Origin: Winslowiella iniecta | GTDB taxonomy: Bacteria; Pseudomonadota; Gammaproteobacteria; Enterobacterales; Enterobacteriaceae | Reading direction: 5' to 3' | Assembly: GCF_001267535.1 (NCBI RefSeq) | Contig: NZ_JRXE01000007.1 | Coordinates: forward strand, 123,088 to 187,087 | Length of the DNA: 64,000 bases | Shown: positions 20,545-30,201 of the stretch, piece by piece | Numbering within the stretch: the first letter of the stretch is position 1 | Layout of the letters: every line of letters begins with the position of its first letter | Position numbers and translations under genes: made by a program | The notes under the pieces: generated by a model | Databases searched by the model: none | What the model was told of the DNA's origin: nothing | The model's input: the letters and a program-made list of their open reading frames with translations, nothing else

Positions 20545-21733
20545 GGCACCGATCACGCTGGCATTTGATGACGCCCCGGTTGAGCGGGTATTACAGGCGC
20601 TGGCCGACTATCAGCAGCTTAATCTGATGGTGGCTCCCGGCGTTCAGGGCACGCTGTCGCTGCGGCTGAAAGAGGTGTCGTGGCAACAGGCACTGACATT
20701 AATCACCCGGATGGCAAAGCTGGATATCGAAACCGAAGGCAACGTTATGCTGGTTTATCCTGAAAGCTGGCAACAGGAGAAGCAGCAGCGTGCCGCGCAG
20801 CGCAGCGAGGAACAGCAACGAAATCTGCCGCTGGAGACGCGCACGCTAACCTTGCTGTACGCCGATGCCACGGCGGTCAATAACAGTTTGCTGGCGGAGC
20901 GGGACAAACTGCTGACGCCGCGTGGCAGCGTGACGGTCGATACCCGCATGAATGCGCTGTTGCTGCGCGATACCCGTTCCGCGCTACAGCAGGCCGAGCA
21001 GTGGGTGCGTGCGCTGGATGTGCCGCTTGATCAAATTGAACTGGCAGCGCATATCGTGACGATCAGTGAAGAGAACCTGCGTGAACTGGGTGTCAGCTGG
21101 GGGTTAAGCAGCGAAGAGCAGATCACCCGCGCACTGCGCTCGACGCAGTTGGGAATTGATCTTGGCGTGACCAAACCGACTTTTACCGCCGGGTTCAGCC
21201 TGGCGCGGCTGGACGGCCGCCTGCTCGATCTGGAGCTCAGCGCGCTGGAGCGCGAAAATCAGATTGAAATTATCGCCAGCCCGCGTCTGTTTACCTCGCA
21301 TCAACAGCCTGCCAGCATCAAACAGGGCACTGAAATTCCCTATGAAGTTTCCAGCGGCAACAACGGGGCGACAACCATCGAATTTAAGGAAGCGGTGCTG
21401 GGCATGGAGGTGACGCCGTCAGTGCAACCCAATGGGCGAATTATGCTGAAATTGCGCATCAGCCAGAATGTGCCTGGGCGTAATCTGCACAGCGGTGAAA
21501 TTGAGGTACTGACTATCGATAAACAGGAGATTGAAACCCAGATTAGCCTGAAAGATGGTCAGACACTGGCACTTGGCGGCATTTTCCAGCAACAGAACTC
21601 GACGGGGCGCGATAAAGTGCCATTATTAGGCGATATTCCGCTATTGGGTGCGCTGTTTCGTCATGACGTTCGTCAGCAGAAGCGGCGTGAGCTGGTAATT
21701 TTTATCACGCCACGACTGATCCGTGACGAATGA
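20486..21733 (+). CDS. hofQ: HofQ, PilQ-family outer-membrane secretin
   Basis: 415 residues. A signal peptide (MKRIITAMLWLLMTSSRA) precedes N0/STN- and N1-type domains (ITLAFDDAPVERVLQALADY) and a C-terminal secretin domain with the family hallmarks GTEIPYEVSSG and VPLLGDIPLLGALFR near the end. It should form the outer-membrane pore of a type IV pilus or DNA-uptake machine. AAGGA seven bases upstream of the ATG supports independent initiation despite the overlap with hofP. A terminator follows. Confidence 0.93.
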   Translation: MKRIITAMLWLLMTSSRANEAPITLAFDDAPVERVLQALADYQQLNLMVAPGVQGTLSLRLKEVSWQQALTLITRMAKLDIETEGNVMLVYPESWQQEKQQRAAQRSEEQQRNLPLETRTLTLLYADATAVNNSLLAERDKLLTPRGSVTVDTRMNALLLRDTRSALQQAEQWVRALDVPLDQIELAAHIVTISEENLRELGVSWGLSSEEQITRALRSTQLGIDLGVTKPTFTAGFSLARLDGRLLDLELSALERENQIEIIASPRLFTSHQQPASIKQGTEIPYEVSSGNNGATTIEFKEAVLGMEVTPSVQPNGRIMLKLRISQNVPGRNLHSGEIEVLTIDKQEIETQISLKDGQTLALGGIFQQQNSTGRDKVPLLGDIPLLGALFRHDVRQQKRRELVIFITPRLIRDE

Positions 21734-21748
21734 TGCTTTTTTGTCAGG

Positions 21749-21773
21749 AAAGCGTCTTAGCTGGACGTTTTTT
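21749..21773 (+). terminator. Rho-independent terminator after hofQ
   Basis: Eight-base stem AAAGCGTC / GACGTTTT (one G-U pair) at 21749-21756 and 21764-21771, 7-base loop, with the U-run TTTTTT completing the 3' side. Confidence 0.7.
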
Positions 21774-22133
21774 CATTGATTGCTAACATATGCGTTTGAC
21801 GCAAGAGCGGAATTAGCTTACAAGGTTTAGCGATTTTGAATTTTAGGCCATCGTGCCGGTTGCAGAAAATGCAATAAACCGTTTTATATCGCGCTAATGC
21901 AGCGTTCCGATGCATGTGAAATCGGTCAGATAAATAAAGCGGACTGAAACGCGCCGATGTCAGCGCGCAGTGAGCAGGCAATTTATTCGGTTGCCAAACG
22001 ACCTTGAGTATTGAGATAATTTTCAGTCTGACTCTCGCACTATCGCTCATGAGGTTTCAGTTCATGTCCCGCCAGCGGCAGCATCGTTGAACGCGGGGTA
22101 TCATCAACGAATTGTCTTAGTAATACCGAAAAA
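21774..22133 (+). promoter_or_regulatory. Long leader / promoter region of aroK
   Basis: 360 bp without a supportable gene. The best sigma-70 candidate is TTGCCA (21991-21996), 18-base spacer, GATAAT (22015-22020), giving a leader of roughly 100 nt. No clear operator is visible. The aroK start itself has no strong Shine-Dalgarno (AATACCGAAAAA before ATG). Confidence 0.45.
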
Positions 22134-22655
22134 ATGGCAGAGAAACGCAATATCTTTCTGGTTGGGCCTATGGGTGCCGGCAAAAGCACTATTGGTCGTC
22201 AGTTAGCTCAGCAACTCAATATGGAATTTTTCGATTCTGATCAAGAAATTGAGCGACGTACCGGAGCGGATGTGGGCTGGGTGTTCGACGTTGAGGGCGA
22301 AGAAGGCTTTCGTGATCGCGAAGAAAAAATCATTAATGAACTCACCGAAAAACAGGGCATTGTGCTGGCAACTGGCGGCGGCTCTGTAAAATCACGTGAA
22401 ACCCGTAATCGTCTTTCCGCCCGTGGCGTTGTGGTGTATCTGGAAACCACTATTGAGAAACAACTGGCACGTACGCAACGTGATAAAAAGCGTCCGCTGC
22501 TGCAAGTTGATTCGCCTCCGCGTGAAGTGCTGGAAGCTTTAGCGAACGAACGCAATCCGCTGTATGAAGAGATTGCAGATGTGACGATTCGCACCGACGA
22601 TCAAAGTGCCAAAGTAGTCGCTAATCAGATCATTAATATGTTGGAAAAGAACTGA
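22134..22655 (+). CDS. aroK: Shikimate kinase I
   Basis: 173 residues. It phosphorylates shikimate at the 3-hydroxyl with ATP in the aromatic amino acid pathway. P-loop GPMGAGKST is at 11-19, the shikimate-binding DSD at about 34-36, GFRDRE near 57-62 and GGG in ATGGGSVKS near 80. First gene of the aroK-aroB-damX-dam-rpe-gph-trpS group, in the same order as E. coli. Confidence 0.97.
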   Translation: MAEKRNIFLVGPMGAGKSTIGRQLAQQLNMEFFDSDQEIERRTGADVGWVFDVEGEEGFRDREEKIINELTEKQGIVLATGGGSVKSRETRNRLSARGVVVYLETTIEKQLARTQRDKKRPLLQVDSPPREVLEALANERNPLYEEIADVTIRTDDQSAKVVANQIINMLEKN

Positions 22656-22848
22656 TTAGTGTAAACGCGTTGGAATGAGGCTCGTGCGGCTTCAGATAAG
22701 GTCAGAACCAGTAAGCCTGCGACAGTTATTGCTGATAATTGCGTATTGCATGCTGGTTTGACGCCGAATCCTGAGGCGCGGTCGATTTCAACTCAGTTGT
22801 ACATACCTGCCCAGACAATGGGCATAGCACATAGGGTTATACAGCGTC

Positions 22849-23937
22849 ATGGAGAGGATTACCGTCACTCTGGGGGAAAGAAGTTACCCCATCACCATCG
22901 CTGCCGGACTGTTTAACGATCCGGCTTCTTTTTGGCCGCTGAAAGCGGGCGATCAGACCATGCTGGTGACGAACCAGACGCTGGCTCCTCTCTATCTGGA
23001 CACGCTGCGTAACCTGCTGGAAAGCGCGGGCATCAAAGTCGATCAGGTTATTTTGCCTGACGGCGAGCAGTATAAAACCCTGGCGGTTATGGACCAGGTC
23101 TTCACCGCGCTACTGGAAAAACCGCATGGTCGCGATACCACCCTGATTGCCCTCGGTGGCGGGGTGATTGGCGACCTGACCGGTTTCGCCGCCGCCAGCT
23201 ATCAACGCGGCGTGCGCTTTATTCAGGTGCCGACCACTCTATTATCTCAGGTCGACTCCTCGGTTGGTGGCAAAACCGCCGTTAACCATCCTCTTGGCAA
23301 GAATATGATCGGTGCCTTCTACCAGCCTGCTTCGGTGGTGGTCGATCTGGATTGCCTCAATAGCTTACCGCCGCGTGAACTGGCTTCAGGCATGGCGGAA
23401 GTGATCAAATACGGCATCATTCTCGATGCTGACTTCTTCGACTGGCTGGAACAGAACCTCGATGCGCTGATGGCGCTGGATGGGGCTGCGATGGCGTATT
23501 GCATCCGTCGCTGCTGCGAACTGAAAGCTGAAGTGGTTGCGGCCGACGAACGTGAAACCGGTCTGCGTGCGCTGTTGAACCTGGGTCATACCTATGGTCA
23601 TGCGATTGAAGCGCATATGGGCTATGGTAACTGGTTGCATGGTGAAGCGGTTGCCGCCGGAATGGTGATGGCAGCACGAACGGCTGAGCGCCTTGGTCAG
23701 TTCAGCGCGACGGACACTGACCGCATTATTGCCTTGCTGACGCGTGCCGGATTGCCGGTTAACGGTCCGGAAAGCATGCAGTCGCAGGACTACTTACCGC
23801 ATATGATGCGCGATAAAAAAGTGTTAGCCGGGGAGTTACGGCTGGTGTTGCCTCTCGCAATCGGTAAAGCCGAAGTGCGTGGCGGTGTCGCGCATGATAT
23901 TGTTCTGGCAGCAATTGAAGATTGCCAGAAATCTTAA
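22849..23937 (+). CDS. aroB: 3-dehydroquinate synthase
   Basis: 362 residues, standard length. It cyclises DAHP to 3-dehydroquinate using NAD+ and a divalent metal. The NAD-binding [15 protein letters not shown] and the metal ligands in MAEVIKYG (Glu), [11 protein letters not shown] (His) and [11 protein letters not shown] (His) are present. It follows aroK after 193 bp and precedes damX. Confidence 0.97.
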   Translation: MERITVTLGERSYPITIAAGLFNDPASFWPLKAGDQTMLVTNQTLAPLYLDTLRNLLESAGIKVDQVILPDGEQYKTLAVMDQVFTALLEKPHGRDTTLIALGGGVIGDLTGFAAASYQRGVRFIQVPTTLLSQVDSSVGGKTAVNHPLGKNMIGAFYQPASVVVDLDCLNSLPPRELASGMAEVIKYGIILDADFFDWLEQNLDALMALDGAAMAYCIRRCCELKAEVVAADERETGLRALLNLGHTYGHAIEAHMGYGNWLHGEAVAAGMVMAARTAERLGQFSATDTDRIIALLTRAGLPVNGPESMQSQDYLPHMMRDKKVLAGELRLVLPLAIGKAEVRGGVAHDIVLAAIEDCQKS

Positions 23938-23973
23938 AATAGCGTCGGCGTTGCCGGCCTGAATATGATCCAG

Positions 23974-23999
23974 ACGCCGTCCACCCAGGTGGGCGGCGT
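23974..23999. repeat. Hairpin between aroB and damX
   Basis: Eleven-base stem ACGCCGTCCAC / GTGGGCGGCGT (23974-23984, 23989-23999) with one U-G pair and loop CCAG. It has no U-tract and could modulate rather than end the superoperon transcript. It shares the GGGCGGCG motif with the dispersed palindromes but not their full core. Confidence 0.45.
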
Positions 24000-24025
24000 A
24001 TGCTGTTAAACGGGAGGAGGTTGTA

Positions 24026-25024
24026 ATGGACGAGTTTAAACCGGAAGACGAGTTAAAACCTGACACCAGTGACCGTCGCCCTACGCGATCGCGTAAAACG
24101 TCTTCGGCGCCGAAGATTGCGGTTTCCCGTCAGCATATGATGATGGGCATCGGTATCCTTGTGCTGCTGCTGTTAGTGATTGGTATTGGCTCGGCATTGA
24201 ATGGCCCGAGCGATGATAAGCAAGCGCAGCAGCCAGTGAGCGGTAATACCGGCAGCAATGGCAATGGCGGGGAAAAGAGTATCGATCTCTCCGGTTCCTC
24301 ATCAATCAGCGGCCAGGCTAACGATCAATCCGCTACTACGCCAGGTGCGCTGACTGACTCATCCAGCCAGAATGCTTCCAACAGCGGTCAGCAACTGAGT
24401 GCGCCACCGATCTCGTCGACGCCGACTCAGGCTGAGCCAGTCCAGGCTCCAGCGAATCAACAGCGGGTTGAACTGCCTGGCGATCTGAACACAGCGCTTA
24501 ACTCGCAGCAGGGCGAAGTCAATAACGCCGCGTCGGGCAATAGCTCATTGCCAACTGCACCGGCGACGGTCGCGGGCGGTAATCCGTCTGGTCAGCCAGC
24601 GTCAAAACCGGCGGCGAAACCGGCGCAGCATCAGGCCAACGCCCAGCAGCACAAACCGGCGACGCAGAAACCGGCTGCCACTAAACCCGCAGCTAAAGAA
24701 ACCAGCAAGCCGACAGCGACCGCCAGCCGCAACAGCGCACCTGCGACGGCCAGCCAGTCGACACCGGGCGGTAACTATACTTTGCAGCTGAGCAGCGCTT
24801 CACGTTCCGATACGCTGAATGCCTGGGCGAAAAAACAGAATCTGAATGGCTATCACGTGTATAAAACCACGCGTAACGGTCAACCCTGGTATGTGCTGGT
24901 TAGCGGCTCCTACGCCACACCAGCCGATGCCAAACGTGCTGTCTCTTCACTGCCTGCTGAGGTTCGTGCCCAGAGTCCATGGGTCAAGCCGGTCAGTCAG
25001 GTAAAAAAGGAATCGGTTAATTAA
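24026..25024 (+). CDS. damX: Cell-division protein DamX (SPOR domain)
   Basis: 332-residue bitopic membrane protein. A cytoplasmic N-terminus rich in charged residues (1-35) leads to one transmembrane helix (about 38-60, GIGILVLLLLVIGIGSAL), a long low-complexity periplasmic linker rich in Ala, Ser, Pro and Gln, and a C-terminal SPOR domain (about 248-325, GGNYTLQLSSASRSDTLNAW, then QPWYVLVSGSYATPADAKRA). SPOR domains bind denuded septal glycans. It is about 100 residues shorter than the E. coli protein as remembered, the loss lying in the linker. GGAGGAGG precedes the ATG. Confidence 0.93.
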   Translation: MDEFKPEDELKPDTSDRRPTRSRKTSSAPKIAVSRQHMMMGIGILVLLLLVIGIGSALNGPSDDKQAQQPVSGNTGSNGNGGEKSIDLSGSSSISGQANDQSATTPGALTDSSSQNASNSGQQLSAPPISSTPTQAEPVQAPANQQRVELPGDLNTALNSQQGEVNNAASGNSSLPTAPATVAGGNPSGQPASKPAAKPAQHQANAQQHKPATQKPAATKPAAKETSKPTATASRNSAPATASQSTPGGNYTLQLSSASRSDTLNAWAKKQNLNGYHVYKTTRNGQPWYVLVSGSYATPADAKRAVSSLPAEVRAQSPWVKPVSQVKKESVN

Positions 25025-25028
25025 TCTG

Positions 25029-25054
25029 TCGGGGCCGTAATGCTACGGCCCCGA
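25029..25054. terminator. Strong hairpin after damX
   Basis: Perfect 11-bp stem TCGGGGCCGTA / TACGGCCCCGA (25029-25039, 25044-25054) with loop ATGC, directly after the damX stop. No U-run follows, so it may act as an attenuating or RNA-protecting hairpin within the operon rather than a full terminator. Confidence 0.5.
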
Positions 25055-25124
25055 GATGAAATTCAAGCGCAGATATGCTGTCGGGTAAATCCACAGCCAG
25101 AAGAGTAAAAGTAATAACGACGGC

Positions 25125-25937
25125 ATGAAAAAAAATCGCGCTTTTTTGAAATGGGCGGGTGGCAAATACCCGTTACTGGACGATATTCGACGTCATCTTC
25201 CGCAGGGAGACTGTTTAGTTGAGCCTTTTGTGGGTGCCGGGTCGGTCTTTCTTAATACCGACTATGACAACTACATACTGGCTGATATCAACAGTGATCT
25301 CATCAATCTCTACAACATCGTGAAAACCCGCACCGTTGAGTTTATTAACGATACGCGCCAGCTGTTTATTCCGGAGGCTAACGATGCTGACTTCTACTAT
25401 GCACGGCGCAGCGAGTTTAACGCCAGCCGCGATGCTTATCGCCGTGCGGTGTTGTTTACCTGGCTGAATCGTCACTGTTATAACGGCTTATGCCGCTACA
25501 ATCTCAGTGGCGAATTTAACGTGCCCTTTGGCCGCTACCGGAAGCCGTACTTCCCGGAAGATGAGTTGTACTGGTTTGCCGAGCGTGCGCAAAAAGCCAC
25601 CTTTGTCTGTGAATCGTACGATGTTACCCTGAACAACGCGCGTCCGGGTTCGGTAGTCTATTGCGATCCTCCGTACGCGCCGCTGTCGGCCACGGCGAAT
25701 TTCACCGCCTACCACACCAACAGCTTTAGCCTGCGTGAGCAGCAGCATCTGGCGGAACTGGCGGAAAAGCTGTCGCAGGAGCGCCATATTCCGGTGTTGA
25801 TCTCCAACCATGACACCGAATTAACCCGCCTCTGGTATCAGGATGCGGTGCTGCATGTGGTGAAAGCGCGGCGGTCAATCAGCAGAAGTATTAGTGGTCG
25901 CAGTAAAGTGGACGAATTACTGGCGCTCTATAGCTAA
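25125..25937 (+). CDS. dam: DNA adenine methyltransferase Dam (GATC)
   Basis: 270-residue D12-class N6-adenine methyltransferase that methylates GATC and serves mismatch repair, replication timing and gene regulation. Motif I is [12 protein letters not shown] (SAM binding), motif X-like FVGAGSVF, and catalytic motif IV is CDPPYAPLS. The C-terminal target-recognition and [18 protein letters not shown] regions match E. coli Dam. It lies 100 bp after damX. Confidence 0.97.
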   Translation: MKKNRAFLKWAGGKYPLLDDIRRHLPQGDCLVEPFVGAGSVFLNTDYDNYILADINSDLINLYNIVKTRTVEFINDTRQLFIPEANDADFYYARRSEFNASRDAYRRAVLFTWLNRHCYNGLCRYNLSGEFNVPFGRYRKPYFPEDELYWFAERAQKATFVCESYDVTLNNARPGSVVYCDPPYAPLSATANFTAYHTNSFSLREQQHLAELAEKLSQERHIPVLISNHDTELTRLWYQDAVLHVVKARRSISRSISGRSKVDELLALYS

Positions 25938-26026
25938 ACCAGCACAGCTGCGGTATAGAGCGTTTCGTTCGCCGACCTGGAAATTATGCCTGTGCCGGTC
26001 ACAGGCACATCAATTGGGAGAAACGG

Positions 26027-26713
26027 ATGAAACGATTTTTGCTGGCCCCATCAATTCTGTCTGCAGATTTTGCCCGCCTTGGCGAAGATACGGCTAAAGC
26101 CCTGGCAGCCGGAGGCGATGTAGTGCATTTCGACGTAATGGACAACCACTACGTACCCAATCTGACCATGGGCCCGATGGTGCTGAAAGCGCTGCGCGAC
26201 TATGGCATTACTGCGCCGATTGACGTCCACCTGATGGCAAAACCGGTCGACAGCCTGATTCCGGAATTTGCCAAAGCCGGTGCCAGTTATATCACTTTCC
26301 ATCCTGAAGCCTCATTACACGTGGATCGCTCGCTGCAACTGATTAGAGAGCACGGTTGTAAAGCCGGGCTGGTGTTTACCCCTGCCACGCCACTGAACTA
26401 CCTCGATTATGTGATGGATAAAGTCGATATCATTCTGCTGATGTCGGTGAATCCGGGCTTTGGCGGCCAGTCATTTATTCCTTCCACGCTGGACAAACTG
26501 CGCCAGGTGCGCAAGTTGATCGATAACAGCGGTTACGATATTCGCCTGGAAGTCGATGGCGGCGTGAAGATCGATAATATTGCAGAAATTGCGGCGGCGG
26601 GTGCGGATATGTTTGTTGCCGGATCGGCGATCTTCGGTCATCCGGATTACAAAAAAGTGATCGACGATATGCGCAATGAACTGGAGAAATCGCGCCATGG
26701 CTCATTTCACTGA
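26027..26713 (+). CDS. rpe: Ribulose-5-phosphate 3-epimerase
   Basis: 228 residues. A TIM-barrel enzyme interconverting ribulose 5-phosphate and xylulose 5-phosphate in the pentose phosphate pathway. Active-site strands are [46 protein letters not shown] and EVDGGVK. GGGAG nine bases before the ATG. Its last 17 bases overlap the start of gph. Confidence 0.97.
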   Translation: MKRFLLAPSILSADFARLGEDTAKALAAGGDVVHFDVMDNHYVPNLTMGPMVLKALRDYGITAPIDVHLMAKPVDSLIPEFAKAGASYITFHPEASLHVDRSLQLIREHGCKAGLVFTPATPLNYLDYVMDKVDIILLMSVNPGFGGQSFIPSTLDKLRQVRKLIDNSGYDIRLEVDGGVKIDNIAEIAAAGADMFVAGSAIFGHPDYKKVIDDMRNELEKSRHGSFH

Positions 26714-27374
26714 TATTCGCGCATTAGCGTTTGATCTGGATGGTACGCTGGTCGACAGCGCGCCAGGTCTGGCGAGTGCACTCGATCAGGCGCTGCAAGC
26801 GATGCAGCTTCCGGCGCCTGGCGTTGAGCGGGTGGCGACCTGGATCGGCAATGGCGCCGATATTATGGTTGAGCGCGCCCTGACGTGGGCATTGGGCCAA
26901 TCGCCGCACGACGATCAGGCGCGCGACGCACGTGCGCTGTTTGATCAATATTATGCGCAGACCGTCGAGAGCGGCAGTACGCTGTTTCCGCATGTCGCCA
27001 CGGTGCTGGCGACGCTGGCGCAGCACAATCTGCCGCTGGCGCTGGTCACCAATAAGCCCACGCCGTTTGTCGAGCCACTGTTGCGTTCGCTGGGTATTGC
27101 TCAGCACTTTTCGCTGATTATCGGCGGCGACGACGTGGTGGTGAAAAAGCCGCATCCGGCACCGCTGTTCTTAGTTTTAGGTCATTTTGGTCTGTTGCCT
27201 GAGCAGTTGCTGTTTGTCGGTGACTCACGCAATGATATTCTGGCAGCGCAGGCGGCAGGCTGCCCCTGTGTTGGCATGACCTTCGGTTATAACTATGGTG
27301 AATCGATCACCACCAGCCATCCGAGCCTCGCTCTGGACGATTTTAACGAGCTTCTGCCCGCGTTAGGGCTGTAA
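26697..27374 (+). CDS. gph: Phosphoglycolate phosphatase
   Basis: 225-residue HAD phosphatase that removes phosphate from 2-phosphoglycolate, a product of repair of oxidised DNA ends. Motif I is [13 protein letters not shown], motif II LVTNKP, motif III Lys in VVKKPHPAP and motif [17 protein letters not shown] 26697 is chosen because similarity to E. coli starts there ([16 protein letters not shown]) and GGAG lies upstream; it overlaps rpe by 17 bases. Confidence 0.95.
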   Translation: MAHFTDIRALAFDLDGTLVDSAPGLASALDQALQAMQLPAPGVERVATWIGNGADIMVERALTWALGQSPHDDQARDARALFDQYYAQTVESGSTLFPHVATVLATLAQHNLPLALVTNKPTPFVEPLLRSLGIAQHFSLIIGGDDVVVKKPHPAPLFLVLGHFGLLPEQLLFVGDSRNDILAAQAAGCPCVGMTFGYNYGESITTSHPSLALDDFNELLPALGL

Positions 27375-27392
27375 TTATCAGGATAGAAAAGC

Positions 27393-28397
27393 ATGAGCAA
27401 ACCCATCGTATTTAGCGGCGCACAGCCTTCAGGTGAACTGACCATTGGTAACTACATGGGTGCGCTACGTCAGTGGGTGCAGATGCAGGATGATTTCCAC
27501 TGCATCTACTGCATCGTTGACCTGCACGCGATCACTGTGCGTCAGGACCCGGTTGCACTGCGCAAAGCCACGCTGGATACTCTGGCGCTCTATCTGGCTT
27601 GCGGAATTGATCCGAGCAAAAGCACCATCTTTGTTCAGTCCCATGTGCCGGAGCACACGCAACTGAGCTGGATTCTGAACTGTTATACCTATTTCGGCGA
27701 ACTCAGCCGTATGACGCAGTTTAAGGATAAATCCGCGCGTTACGAAGAGAACATCAATGCCGGTCTGTTCGACTATCCGGTGCTGATGGCCGCCGATATC
27801 CTGCTGTATCAGACCAATCAGGTTCCGGTCGGCGAAGATCAGAAGCAGCATTTAGAGCTGAGCCGCGATATCGCCAACCGTTTTAACGCGCTGTATGGCG
27901 ATGTGTTTAAAGTGCCTGAGCCGTTTATTCCGAAATCCGGCGCGCGCGTGATGTCACTGCTCGACCCGACGCGGAAAATGTCCAAGTCTGACGATAACCG
28001 TAACAATGTGATCGGCCTGCTGGAAGATCCAAAATCGGTGGTGAAGAAGATCAAGCGTGCGGTTACCGATTCCGAAGAGCCACCAGTGGTGCGTTATGAC
28101 GTGAAAGAGAAAGCCGGAGTGTCTAACCTGCTGGATATCCTTTCTGCAGTAACCGGTAAAACTATCGTTGAGCTGGAACAAGAGTTCGAAGGCAAAATGT
28201 ATGGCCACCTGAAAGGTGCGGTAGCCGATGCGGTTTCCGGGATGCTGACCGAGTTGCAGGAGCGCTATTACAGCTTCCGTAATGATGAAGCGTATCTGGA
28301 GCAGGTGATGCGTGACGGTGCCAGCAAAGCGCGTGCTCATGCTCAGGAAACGCTGAAAAAGGTGTATGAAGCGGTAGGATTTGTCGCACAGCCGTAA
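27393..28397 (+). CDS. trpS: Tryptophanyl-tRNA synthetase
   Basis: 334-residue class I aminoacyl-tRNA synthetase. The HIGH-type motif is TIGN in [18 protein letters not shown] and the KMSKS loop is RKMSKSDDN. It charges tRNA-Trp. Last gene of the aroK-to-trpS group; its transcript runs into a double palindrome shared with convergent cysG. In E. coli the frl and yhf genes lie between this gene and cysG; here the two are 88 bp apart. Confidence 0.97.
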   Translation: MSKPIVFSGAQPSGELTIGNYMGALRQWVQMQDDFHCIYCIVDLHAITVRQDPVALRKATLDTLALYLACGIDPSKSTIFVQSHVPEHTQLSWILNCYTYFGELSRMTQFKDKSARYEENINAGLFDYPVLMAADILLYQTNQVPVGEDQKQHLELSRDIANRFNALYGDVFKVPEPFIPKSGARVMSLLDPTRKMSKSDDNRNNVIGLLEDPKSVVKKIKRAVTDSEEPPVVRYDVKEKAGVSNLLDILSAVTGKTIVELEQEFEGKMYGHLKGAVADAVSGMLTELQERYYSFRNDEAYLEQVMRDGASKARAHAQETLKKVYEAVGFVAQP

Positions 28398-28414
28398 ATT
28401 GTGCCTGCTGTAAT

Positions 28415-28461
28415 AAGGGAGCCGAAAACGGCTCCCTTACAGGTTCGGCGTTCTCGCCGCC
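28415..28461. repeat. Double palindrome between trpS and cysG
   Basis: A perfect 10-bp stem AAGGGAGCCG / CGGCTCCCTT (28415-28424, 28429-28438) with loop AAAA is followed by CGGCG-TTCT-CGCCG (28446-28459). On the minus strand the latter reads GGCGGCGAGAACGCC, 15 bases identical to the hairpin at 8371-8385. The first stem matches the 8315-8334 hairpin with one substitution. Confidence 0.65.
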
Positions 28462-28485
28462 GGTGCTGAAAACTCACAATCAGGG

Positions 28486-29850
28486 TCAAAACCAGCGCAG
28501 TCGATCGCGCAACGCCACTACGCGTCCAACAATAATCAGACTCGGGCTCGCCACCTGTTGCGCCAGCTCAGCCAGCTGATGCAGTTCGCCACTCACTACC
28601 CGCTGGCGGGTTGATGTCCCATTCTCCACCAGCGCCACCGGCATGCTGGCATCCATACCGTGTGCCGTCAGCTGATGCGCAATCTCCGCCGCCTGTGATA
28701 ATCCCATATAGAACACCAGCGTTTGCTGTTCAGCGGCTAAATGCGCCCAGTCCAGTTCACTGTCCTGCTTCAGATGGCCGGTAACCAGTCGGACGCTCTG
28801 CGCATAATCACGGTGTGTCAGCGGAATGCCGCCGTAGGCCGAGCAGCCCGATGCGGCGGTAATGCCGGGCACCACCGAGAAAGGAATATCGGCATCCAGT
28901 AGCGCTTCCAGCTCTTCCGCCCCGCGCCCGAAGATAAACGGATCGCCCCCTTTGAGTCGCACCACGCGTTTACCGCACTGCGCCTGCTCCAGCAGAATCT
29001 GATTGATTTCCGACTGCGGTACGCAGTGATAACCGGCGCGCTTACCGACAAAAATACGCTCGGCATCGCGCCGCGCCAGGTTCAGCACTTCAGCCGAAAC
29101 CAGCCGGTCATAAACTATTACGTCGGCCTGCTGCATCTGTTGCAGCCCTTTTAACGTCAGCAAACCGGCATCGCCCGGCCCGGCACCGACCAGTACTACT
29201 TCGCCGCGATGGTTCAGCGGTTCGCTGAACAACCTTTCGGTAAGATCGCTGACTTGCTGATGCTGGTCATTCGCCAGCGACTGCGCCAGTCGATCGTTGC
29301 TGAACAGTTTTTCCCAGAAGCGGCGGCGTAAACCCCCGTCGCGATAGTGCGCTTTTACCCGCTGACGCAGGCTGCCGGCGTAAGCGGCTACTTTACCCAG
29401 CTGCTGGGGTAACATCGCTTCCAGTTTCTCCCGCAGCAGGCGCGCCATCACCGGTGCGCGGCCGCCGGAAGAGACGGCAATCATCAGCGGTGAGCGGTCG
29501 ATAATCGACGGCATAATACAGCTGGCGCTTTGCGGCGCATCGACCACATTGCAGAAGATACGTCGCGCATCGGCATCGGCACTGACCTGCTGATTAACCT
29601 GGTCATCGTCGGTGGCGGCAATCGCCAGCCAGCAGTCGTCGAGTAACCCGGCACTGAAAGGCTGTTCAGTTAAGCTCAGCTTGCCTGCCTGTTGCCAGTG
29701 GATAAATTGTGGCGCGAATGCCGTGGCGCAGACGCGCAGGTCGGCACCGGCATCCAGTAACAGCCGCGCTTTGCGCTCGGCAACTTCACCACCACCCACC
29801 AACAGGCAGGTTTTACCGCGTAGCTGACAGAAGAGAGGCAGGTAATCCAT
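28486..29850 (-). CDS. cysG: Siroheme synthase CysG
   Basis: 454-residue fusion of two activities. The N-terminal half (1-210) is the NAD-dependent precorrin-2 dehydrogenase/ferrochelatase ([16 protein letters not shown]; CysG dimerisation segment with [16 protein letters not shown]). The C-terminal half is the SAM uroporphyrinogen III methyltransferase ([41 protein letters not shown]). It makes siroheme for NirB and sulfite reductase. AAGGA seven bases before the ATG; last gene of the nirB-nirD-cysG operon, without the nirC that lies in between in E. coli. Confidence 0.96.
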   Translation of the reverse strand: MDYLPLFCQLRGKTCLLVGGGEVAERKARLLLDAGADLRVCATAFAPQFIHWQQAGKLSLTEQPFSAGLLDDCWLAIAATDDDQVNQQVSADADARRIFCNVVDAPQSASCIMPSIIDRSPLMIAVSSGGRAPVMARLLREKLEAMLPQQLGKVAAYAGSLRQRVKAHYRDGGLRRRFWEKLFSNDRLAQSLANDQHQQVSDLTERLFSEPLNHRGEVVLVGAGPGDAGLLTLKGLQQMQQADVIVYDRLVSAEVLNLARRDAERIFVGKRAGYHCVPQSEINQILLEQAQCGKRVVRLKGGDPFIFGRGAEELEALLDADIPFSVVPGITAASGCSAYGGIPLTHRDYAQSVRLVTGHLKQDSELDWAHLAAEQQTLVFYMGLSQAAEIAHQLTAHGMDASMPVALVENGTSTRQRVVSGELHQLAELAQQVASPSLIIVGRVVALRDRLRWF

Positions 29851-29874
29851 AACAAATCCTTGCAGAACCAGGCA

Positions 29875-30201
29875 TTAAGCACAGACCTCAACACGCCCGT
29901 CATTAACACGTACCGGAAAATGTGCCACCGAGCGGCTTTCATCCTCCATGCATAAGCCATCCCGTAAACGGAAACGCTGTTTTTTCAGCGGGCTGGCGAC
30001 CCACAGCTCCTGCTGATGTTCAGCGATTATACCGCGTGATAGCACGCTGGCGGCGGCAAAAGGATCGATATTGCTGATGGCATACAGCTTATCGTCCTGA
30101 CGCGGGCGGAAAATCGCAATCTGTTGCTGATTAATCCACGCACACACGCCGGTCGCGGGCAGGATATCGTTCAGTGCGCAGACGCTATGCCACTGGCTCA
30201 T
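29875..30201 (-). CDS. nirD: Nitrite reductase small subunit NirD
   Basis: 108-residue Rieske-like fold protein that partners NirB in cytoplasmic NADH-dependent nitrite reduction to ammonium. As in other NirD proteins the Rieske cysteine and histidine ligands are lacking, so no iron-sulfur cluster is expected. Its ATG overlaps the nirB stop by four bases (ATGA), implying coupled translation and equal subunit production. Confidence 0.95.
   Translation of the reverse strand: MSQWHSVCALNDILPATGVCAWINQQQIAIFRPRQDDKLYAISNIDPFAAASVLSRGIIAEHQQELWVASPLKKQRFRLRDGLCMEDESRSVAHFPVRVNDGRVEVCA

Noticed and set aside
21757..22050. 97-codon minus-strand frame in the hofQ-aroK gap
   Set aside because: No ribosome-binding site or recognisable similarity; it covers the hofQ terminator and aroK promoter candidate.
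24026..25024. damX as a pseudogene because of its short length
   Set aside because: The frame is intact from a strong ribosome-binding site to the SPOR domain; only linker sequence is missing.
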